Below are positions 1 to 3,862 of a stretch of DNA of 6,083 bases, piece by piece; positions within the stretch are counted from its first letter, which is position 1, and each line of letters starts with the position of its first letter. A program made the translations under genes and the position numbers. The notes beneath the pieces were generated by a model. The model was not told the origin of the DNA, did no database searches, and saw only the letters and a list, made by a program, of their open reading frames with translations. The DNA comes from Gammaproteobacteria bacterium (GTDB lineage: Bacteria > Bacillota_I > Bacilli_A > Izemoplasmatales > UBA1188), in contig JAILNJ010000009.1 in NCBI GenBank assembly GCA_024691665.1, forward strand, positions 1 to 6,083, given 5' to 3'.

Positions 1-1743
1 GTCTTCTACCTTCTTAATATCATTGTGATAGATTACTACATCAGATGCTTCTTTTGCTTCTTCTGAAGAATCCATTCCAATAGATATTCCTATGTCGCTC
101 ATTCTAAGTGATGGAGCATCATTCATTCCATCACCAATATAAGCTAAGAGACCTTCTTTATTATGTAAGTGTTCCTTTAGATATTCTATTTTATTCTCTG
201 GAAGACAAGATGATTTAAAGCCATCAAGTGATAATTTATTAGATAATTCACTGGCAACAGCCTCATTATCTCCAGTCATCATATAAGTTTTAATATTATT
301 GGCTTTAAAGTAATTAATAGCTTCCATTGCATTATCTTTTAGTTTATCTTTGAGTACTATCTTAAGTTTTCTTTGGAATAAATATCCATGATTATCCATT
401 TCACCAACTATTAAGTATATAGTAGTACCGATAGATGATAAATCAGGATCACTGATAGTTAGTTTATCCATCATCTTTGGTCCACCAACATATACTAACT
501 TGTCACCATATTTAGCGCTTAAACCATATCCAGGTTCTTCTTTAATATCGCTTACTAATGATTTATCTATATAATTACTAAATGTTAGAGATAATACTTT
601 AGCAATTGGATGAGTTGAAGTTGATTCAATAGTGGCTAAAAGCTTTAAAGCTAGTGATTCATCTATATCTTGATATAGAATTGAATCCACTACAAATGAA
701 CCTTCAGTGAGTGTGCCAGTCTTATCAAAGATTACTTCACTAATTTTAGACATTGATTCAAGGTATTCAGAACCTCTAACCATAATTCCTTCTTTAGAAG
801 CTCTTCCAAGTCCAGTATAGAATGAGAGAGGTACACTAATAACAAGTGCACAAGGACATGAAATTACAAGCATAGTAGCACTATTTCTTAGTGCGGTATT
901 TAAATCGTTCTTAAATACGAAATAACTTAAGACAAAAGCTAGTATTGAAATAATGATAATGATCGGAGTGTAGTATCTTGAGAACTTCTCAATAAAGTCT
1001 TCACTCTTACTCTTCTTTTCTTTAGCTTCTTCAATTAATTTATTTAATTTAGATACTGATGAATCAGAATATAACTTAGTTACCTTAGCGTAGATTACAC
1101 CGTTTAGATTAAGCGTTCCGCTAATTAAAGTTGAACCGGCACTTACTTCAACTGGGACTGGTTCGCCTGTCATAGTTTTAGTATCGATTAAAGAATTTCC
1201 TTTAACTACGATAGAATCTAGAGGAATTCTCTCTCCAGGTTTAATCATGATAATATCATCAATTTGAGCTAAAGCTGATTCAATAATATCTCCATTTTCA
1301 AGCATTACTTCATCAGTCTTTAAATCAATCATATCTTTGATTTGTGATTCACTTCTCTTACGAGCTAAATGTTCTAAGGCTTCACCAATCGCAGATAGAG
1401 TTATGAGAATAATAGCTTCTATTTCATCTCTAATAACTATTGCGGCAATTGAAGCTATTATCATAAGTAGACCTTCATTAAAGATTTCGCCTTCCTTAAA
1501 TTCTTCAATCATATCAGCGATTGTATTATGAGCGATAAAGATAAACGCTATTACAAAGAATACATATTCTAAATAAATAGAATAACTATATGTGTTGAAT
1601 ACATATTTAAATAGAATAGCTGGGACTAAGAATAGTACACCTAAACTATATAGAATAATAGATACTATAAAATTTTTCTTGCTATCATGATCACATTCGC
1701 AGTGTGAACCACAGCAACATTCTCCTTTAAAACATGCGCACAT
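1..1743 (-). CDS. cadA: P1B-2-type heavy-metal (Zn/Cd/Pb) efflux ATPase, C-terminus cut by window edge
   Basis: This is an inner-membrane pump that exports soft divalent metals (Zn2+, Cd2+, Pb2+) using ATP. 581 codons are visible from the ATG at 1743 to the left edge. Motifs in order: a Cys/His-rich tail (residues 2-19), predicted membrane helices about 24-46, 54-72, 91-104 and 108-122, actuator loop TGEP at 192-195, helices about 258-277 and 285-305, the metal-site CPC at 296-298 in the context SCPCALVISVP, phosphorylated Asp340 in DKTGTLT, HP at 378-379, TGDN at 490-493, and GDGMNDAP at 537-544. CPCALVIS is typical of the Zn/Cd/Pb group; copper pumps usually carry CPCALGLA. The last membrane helices, with the family's further metal ligands, are missing. 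No N-terminal HMA domain is present. An ArsR-family gene ends 2 bp upstream, and AGGAG lies 8 nt before the ATG, so the pair is probably cotranscribed and coupled. The symbol cadA is the Firmicutes convention; zntA would also fit. Confidence 0.95.
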   Translation of the reverse strand, partial: MCACFKGECCCGSHCECDHDSKKNFIVSIILYSLGVLFLVPAILFKYVFNTYSYSIYLEYVFFVIAFIFIAHNTIADMIEEFKEGEIFNEGLLMIIASIAAIVIRDEIEAIILITLSAIGEALEHLARKRSESQIKDMIDLKTDEVMLENGDIIESALAQIDDIIMIKPGERIPLDSIVVKGNSLIDTKTMTGEPVPVEVSAGSTLISGTLNLNGVIYAKVTKLYSDSSVSKLNKLIEEAKEKKSKSEDFIEKFSRYYTPIIIIISILAFVLSYFVFKNDLNTALRNSATMLVISCPCALVISVPLSFYTGLGRASKEGIMVRGSEYLESMSKISEVIFDKTGTLTEGSFVVDSILYQDIDESLALKLLATIESTSTHPIAKVLSLTFSNYIDKSLVSDIKEEPGYGLSAKYGDKLVYVGGPKMMDKLTISDPDLSSIGTTIYLIVGEMDNHGYLFQRKLKIVLKDKLKDNAMEAINYFKANNIKTYMMTGDNEAVASELSNKLSLDGFKSSCLPENKIEYLKEHLHNKEGLLAYIGDGMNDAPSLRMSDIGISIGMDSSEEAKEASDVVIYHNDIKKVED

Positions 1744-1745
1744 AA

Positions 1746-2030
1746 TTACTTCTCCTCTTCAAGGTGACGTTTTGCGACATTGATTAAATAAGAGATATGT
1801 TCATCATCAATTGAATAGAATACATTTTGAGCATCTTTTCTATATTTAACAATATGTGAATCTCTTAAGATTCTTAACTGATATGAGACAGCAGTCTGGC
1901 TCATATTTACTTCTTCTGCGAGTTCATTAACCGAGAACTCTTTGATTACTAATGCTTCTATTATCTTAAGTCTAGTTTCATCACTAAACATTTTAAAAAA
2001 TAAAGCTAATTCTTCTGTGTTTACTTTCAT
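1746..2030 (-). CDS. ArsR/SmtB-family metal-sensing transcriptional repressor
   Basis: This is a small dimeric winged-helix repressor that in this family leaves DNA when it binds metal. Starting at ATG 2030 it has 94 residues, close to the usual 95-125. The core reads FKMFSDETRLKIIEAL, then the recognition helix region MSQTAVSYQLRILRDSHIV and a beta wing around YRKDAQNVFYSI. The C-terminal helix holds Asp76-x-His78 and His89-x2-Glu92 (spacing DxH-x10-HxxE), the alpha-5 zinc ligand set of SmtB; CzrA has His at the last position. The alpha-3 Cys motif (ELCVCDL) of CadC/ArsR sensors is replaced by a Cys-free FSVNELAEE segment, and the protein has no cysteine at all. Zinc is therefore the likely effector (inference). 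An in-frame GTG at 2039 would add three residues. I prefer the ATG because AAAGGTG lies 6 nt upstream of it. The ATPase gene follows after 2 bp. Confidence 0.93.
   Translation of the reverse strand: MKVNTEELALFFKMFSDETRLKIIEALVIKEFSVNELAEEVNMSQTAVSYQLRILRDSHIVKYRKDAQNVFYSIDDEHISYLINVAKRHLEEEK
1752..1756 (-). promoter_or_regulatory. Ribosome binding site of the metal ATPase
   Basis: AGGAG (within GAGGAGAAG on the minus strand) sits 8 nt before the ATG at 1743 and lies inside the last codons of the upstream repressor gene. It supports this start and suggests translational coupling of the two genes. Confidence 0.8.
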
Positions 2031-2036
2031 ACTTAA

Positions 2037-2043
2037 CACCTTT
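2037..2043 (-). promoter_or_regulatory. Ribosome binding site deciding the ArsR start
   Basis: AAAGGTG on the minus strand is 6 nt before the ATG at 2030 and contains the alternative GTG start at 2039. The GTG has only a weaker AGAAAGGG further upstream, so the ATG is favoured, though not proven. Confidence 0.6.
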
Positions 2044-2053
2044 TACCCTTTCT

Positions 2054-2083
2054 TATATGCGTAATTACACATATACACATATA
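2054..2083. promoter_or_regulatory. Probable ArsR operator: 22-bp palindrome plus third half-site
   Basis: TATATGCG-TAATTA-CACATATA (2054-2075) is palindromic at 10 of 11 base pairs. A second CACATATA follows directly (2076-2083), giving two tandem copies. The half-site TATATGyG resembles the ATAT-rich 12-2-12 operators known for SmtB/CzrA-type repressors. It lies between the -10 element and the repressor start and covers the predicted transcription start, so a bound dimer would block initiation. Assignment to this repressor is inference from position. Confidence 0.65.
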
Positions 2084-2111
2084 ATATATAGGATAAAGAG
2101 TAATAATGCAA
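2083..2111 (-). promoter_or_regulatory. Promoter of the arsR-ATPase operon
   Basis: On the minus strand there is a -35 TTGCAT (2106-2111), a 17-nt spacer and a -10 TATATT (2083-2088). This is a good sigma-A type match. Transcription should begin near 2076, inside the putative operator, and read repressor then ATPase. The last base of the third operator half-site overlaps the -10. Confidence 0.65.
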
Positions 2112-2112
2112 G

Positions 2113-2149
2113 AAAAATAATAAAAAAGATGCACCAAATGATGCATCTT
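2113..2149 (-). terminator. Rho-independent terminator of the Xre-membrane gene
   Basis: On the minus strand AAGATGCATC pairs with GGTGCATCTT (10-bp stem with one G-T pair, loop ATTT, 2126-2149), followed by a T-rich tail (2113-2125). The hairpin overlaps the stop codon of the gene it ends. It sits just upstream of the next promoter and isolates the metal operon from the Xre gene. Confidence 0.8.
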
Positions 2150-2804
2150 ATTCTTTAATTCTTTTCTTCTTGGCTTCTCTTCTTCTTTTAAGAAGTAAAT
2201 TCCAGAGTATTATAAGTATTTGAAGAACTCCTGGAATAATTAATATAAATAATAATTGTGGATCATCAAGTGATGGATAGAGGTTCACAATTATTGCGCC
2301 TGATAGAGTCCATGATAATAGTGATTCAATATATACAGTGTGTTTAGGATTACCCCAGATAAGATTAAATACTAACCACACTATAAATGATGTAGGTACT
2401 GCATAAACAAAGAATAAATAGAACATATCAGGGCTATTTCTAAATATCATCTTAAATATAAAGAATAATATTGCAGCAACAAGCCAAGTAAGTCCTACTG
2501 ATAATGCAGTAATAATTTTATGTTTAGATTTAAGATATTTAGCTCTTTCATCATCAATAGATTCATCACTAATATTAGTTTCAATTTCATCACCGATTAA
2601 ATCATTTAAACTAATATTAAATAATTCACTAATTCTAATTAATACAATTAGATCAGGAATAGCGACACCACGCTCCCATTTAGATACTGCTTTATCAGAG
2701 TATGACAAAGCATTAGCTAAATCTAGCTGTGTCATATTGTTTTTCTTTCTATAGAATATTATATTTTTCGCAATATTATTTTTAATCTTATTTTCTTCAA
2801 TCAT
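2148..2804 (-). CDS. Xre-family helix-turn-helix protein with four transmembrane segments
   Basis: This 218-residue protein has an N-terminal Cro/C1-type DNA-binding domain (about 12-70) with the helix-turn-helix at 25-46 (MTQLDLANAL ... DKAVSKWERG). An acidic linker follows (72-88, rich in Asp, Glu and Ser). Four hydrophobic helices lie at about 97-118, 127-150, 158-177 and 183-205, and the tail 206-218 is very basic (KRRREAKKKR). This Xre-plus-membrane layout is common in Firmicutes, where such proteins are usually of unknown function and presumed membrane-tethered regulators. The target DNA and signal are unknown. The gene is transcribed away from the DegV gene, and the 180-bp gap between them holds inverted repeats it could bind (inference). 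An AAGGA lies 12 nt upstream of the ATG, which is longer than usual. Another reading of the site is a leaderless start, noted in the findings. Confidence 0.9.
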   Translation of the reverse strand: MIEENKIKNNIAKNIIFYRKKNNMTQLDLANALSYSDKAVSKWERGVAIPDLIVLIRISELFNISLNDLIGDEIETNISDESIDDERAKYLKSKHKIITALSVGLTWLVAAILFFIFKMIFRNSPDMFYLFFVYAVPTSFIVWLVFNLIWGNPKHTVYIESLLSWTLSGAIIVNLYPSLDDPQLLFILIIPGVLQILIILWNLLLKRRREAKKKRIKE

Positions 2805-2835
2805 AGTTATATTATATCCTTAAATTGATTAATTA

Positions 2836-2844
2836 ATTATATCA
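2836..2844 (-). promoter_or_regulatory. Extended -10 promoter for the Xre-membrane gene
   Basis: TGATATAAT on the minus strand matches an extended -10 element (TGn-TATAAT). No good -35 is seen (TAGATT or TTAGAT around 2859-2865), which extended -10 promoters tolerate. A start near 2829 would give a leader of about 25 nt containing AAGGA (2817-2821). The inverted repeat at 2861-2887 overlaps the -35 position. Confidence 0.5.
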
Positions 2845-2860
2845 TAATTATTAATTATAA

Positions 2861-2887
2861 TCTAAGTAGAATGCTTGTCTACTTAGA
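2861..2887. repeat. Perfect 10-bp inverted repeat in the divergent intergenic region
   Basis: TCTAAGTAGA (2861-2870) and TCTACTTAGA (2878-2887) are exact reverse complements separated by ATGCTTG. No T-run follows on either side, so it does not look like a terminator. It is a candidate operator for the divergent Xre regulator or another regulator. Confidence 0.7.
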
Positions 2888-2917
2888 GTAGAATCACATA
2901 TTTACTAAGTATAGAAT
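2862..2917 (+). repeat. Three direct repeats of CTnAG...AGTA(TA)GAAT with about 21-nt period
   Basis: Units at 2862-2872 (CTAAGTAGAAT), 2882-2894 (CTTAGAGTAGAAT) and 2905-2917 (CTAAGTATAGAAT). The AGTA core begins at 2865, 2887 and 2908, spacings of 22 and 21 nt, about two helical turns. The inverted repeats overlap these units. No convincing -35/-10 pair for the DegV gene could be fixed in 2888-2970. Confidence 0.5.
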
Positions 2918-2922
2918 ACTTA
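2906..2922. repeat. Second inverted repeat sharing the TAAGTA half-site
   Basis: TAAGTAT (2906-2912) and ATACTTA (2916-2922) are perfect reverse complements around AGA. The half-site TAAGTA is the same as in the larger repeat at 2861-2887, so the region carries four TAAGTA/TACTTA half-sites, consistent with two related protein binding sites. Confidence 0.6.
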
Positions 2923-2973
2923 TACTCATAGTTTAGATAATTATTTATTATTAATAATAGAATAATTTCAGAC

Positions 2974-2979
2974 GGAGGT
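2974..2979 (+). promoter_or_regulatory. Strong ribosome binding site of the DegV-family gene
   Basis: GGAGGT ends 5 nt before the ATG at 2985 and nearly matches the full anti-Shine-Dalgarno sequence. It is the strongest such site in the window and fixes the start. Confidence 0.85.
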
Positions 2980-2984
2980 AAAGT

Positions 2985-3818
2985 ATGAAAATATGTTATA
3001 GTGCGGAATCCGCAATTGATTTAGAATTAAATAATGAATTTGATGTTAAAGTAGTACCATTCTCTTTTTCTATAGATAATAATTTATATAAGGATGGTGA
3101 AATTACAAATGGTGAAATATTCTCTCTTGCGAGAAAATATAAAACCATTCCCAAAACAAGCGCAGTTAATATTAACGAGTTTATTGATCACTTTAGAAAA
3201 CTTAAGAAGGAAGGTTATGATACAATCGTTCACTTCTCAATGTCATCTAAACTATCTAGTGCTTATCAAAACGCAGTAATAGCTTCACGTAACTTTGAGA
3301 ATGTATATGTAGTTGATTCTCTATCACTCTCAAGTGGTATACTACTTCTTCTACTTCAGTTTAAAAAACTAATAGATGAAGGAGTAGACTTAAGAATGGC
3401 TCTTGATATGATTGAGGGTATTAAGAAAGATGTTCAAGTATCACTAATCATTGAAAATCTAGAATATATCCATAAAGGTGGTAGATGTTCAATGATTCAA
3501 ATGTTAGGCGCAAGTTTACTAAAGATTAGACCAATGCTAGTTCTACAAAATGGTAAACTTGAACCATCTAAGAAATTTATGGGTAATTATACTAGATGTA
3601 TTAAAGAATACACTAAGACTATGTTAAATAAATATAGTAACCCAGATAAAGAACTATGTTTCATCAACTACACATCATATGATCCTGAAATGGTTGATGC
3701 AGTAAAGAATGAACTTAAAGACATTGGCTTTAAGAGAGTAATTGAGCTAATGACAGGCTCTACAATAGCATCTCACGCAGGAGAAAGCGCAATAGGATTA
3801 ATATATCTTAACAAATAA
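2985..3818 (+). CDS. DegV-family (FakB-like) fatty-acid-binding protein
   Basis: This 277-residue protein matches the usual DegV length (about 280). DegV/FakB proteins are cytosolic and hold one fatty acid; with the kinase FakA some deliver acyl-phosphate to phospholipid synthesis. Visible signatures are IPKTSAVN at 55-62 (lipid-carboxylate loop, usually KTSxPS), SMSSKLSSAYQNA at 85-97 (usually ISSGLSGTYQSA), VVDSLSLSSG at 109-118, ENLEYIHKGGR at 157-167 followed by KIRPML at 180-185, and IASHAGESAIGL at 261-272. Thr58, Ser87 or Ser88, and His264 are at positions expected to contact the fatty-acid carboxylate. Departures: the N-terminal VTDSTADL motif reads YSAESAIDL (Asp to Glu8), and the first loop lacks its usual proline. 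No fakA is in the window, so FakA partnership is inference. The gene stands alone, divergent from the Xre gene and convergent with the surface-protein gene. Confidence 0.94.
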   Translation: MKICYSAESAIDLELNNEFDVKVVPFSFSIDNNLYKDGEITNGEIFSLARKYKTIPKTSAVNINEFIDHFRKLKKEGYDTIVHFSMSSKLSSAYQNAVIASRNFENVYVVDSLSLSSGILLLLLQFKKLIDEGVDLRMALDMIEGIKKDVQVSLIIENLEYIHKGGRCSMIQMLGASLLKIRPMLVLQNGKLEPSKKFMGNYTRCIKEYTKTMLNKYSNPDKELCFINYTSYDPEMVDAVKNELKDIGFKRVIELMTGSTIASHAGESAIGLIYLNK

Positions 3819-3854
3819 AAAAGCTTTTAGACCGAAATCTAAAAGCTTTTTGTT
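3818..3854. terminator. Bidirectional Rho-independent terminator between convergent genes
   Basis: A 14-bp perfect stem (AAAAAGCTTTTAGA at 3818-3831 with TCTAAAAGCTTTTT at 3838-3851) encloses the loop CCGAAA. A T-run follows on the plus strand (3847-3854), and the minus strand reads TTTTTTATTTG after the hairpin. It begins at the DegV stop codon and ends 8 nt before the stop of the opposing gene, so it should serve both. Confidence 0.9.
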
Positions 3855-3862
3855 TGGATTAA

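Noticed and set aside
1337..1531. Short plus-strand open frame of 64 codons
   Set aside because: It is antisense to the conserved membrane and actuator region of the ATPase, has an Ile/Ser-rich composition expected of a shadow frame, and shows no family resemblance.
1746..2804. Toxin-antitoxin or phage-defence reading of the two small DNA-binding protein genes
   Set aside because: The ArsR gene is coupled to a metal pump and carries a metal site; the Xre protein has four membrane segments and no toxin-like partner next to it, and a terminator separates the two genes.
2861..2922. CRISPR array or terminator reading of the intergenic inverted repeats
   Set aside because: The repeats are short and imperfect with no unique spacers of uniform length, and no T-run follows either hairpin; operator sites explain them better.
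3094..3279. Short plus-strand open frame of 61 codons inside the DegV gene
   Set aside because: It overlaps conserved DegV motifs in another frame and gives no recognisable protein.
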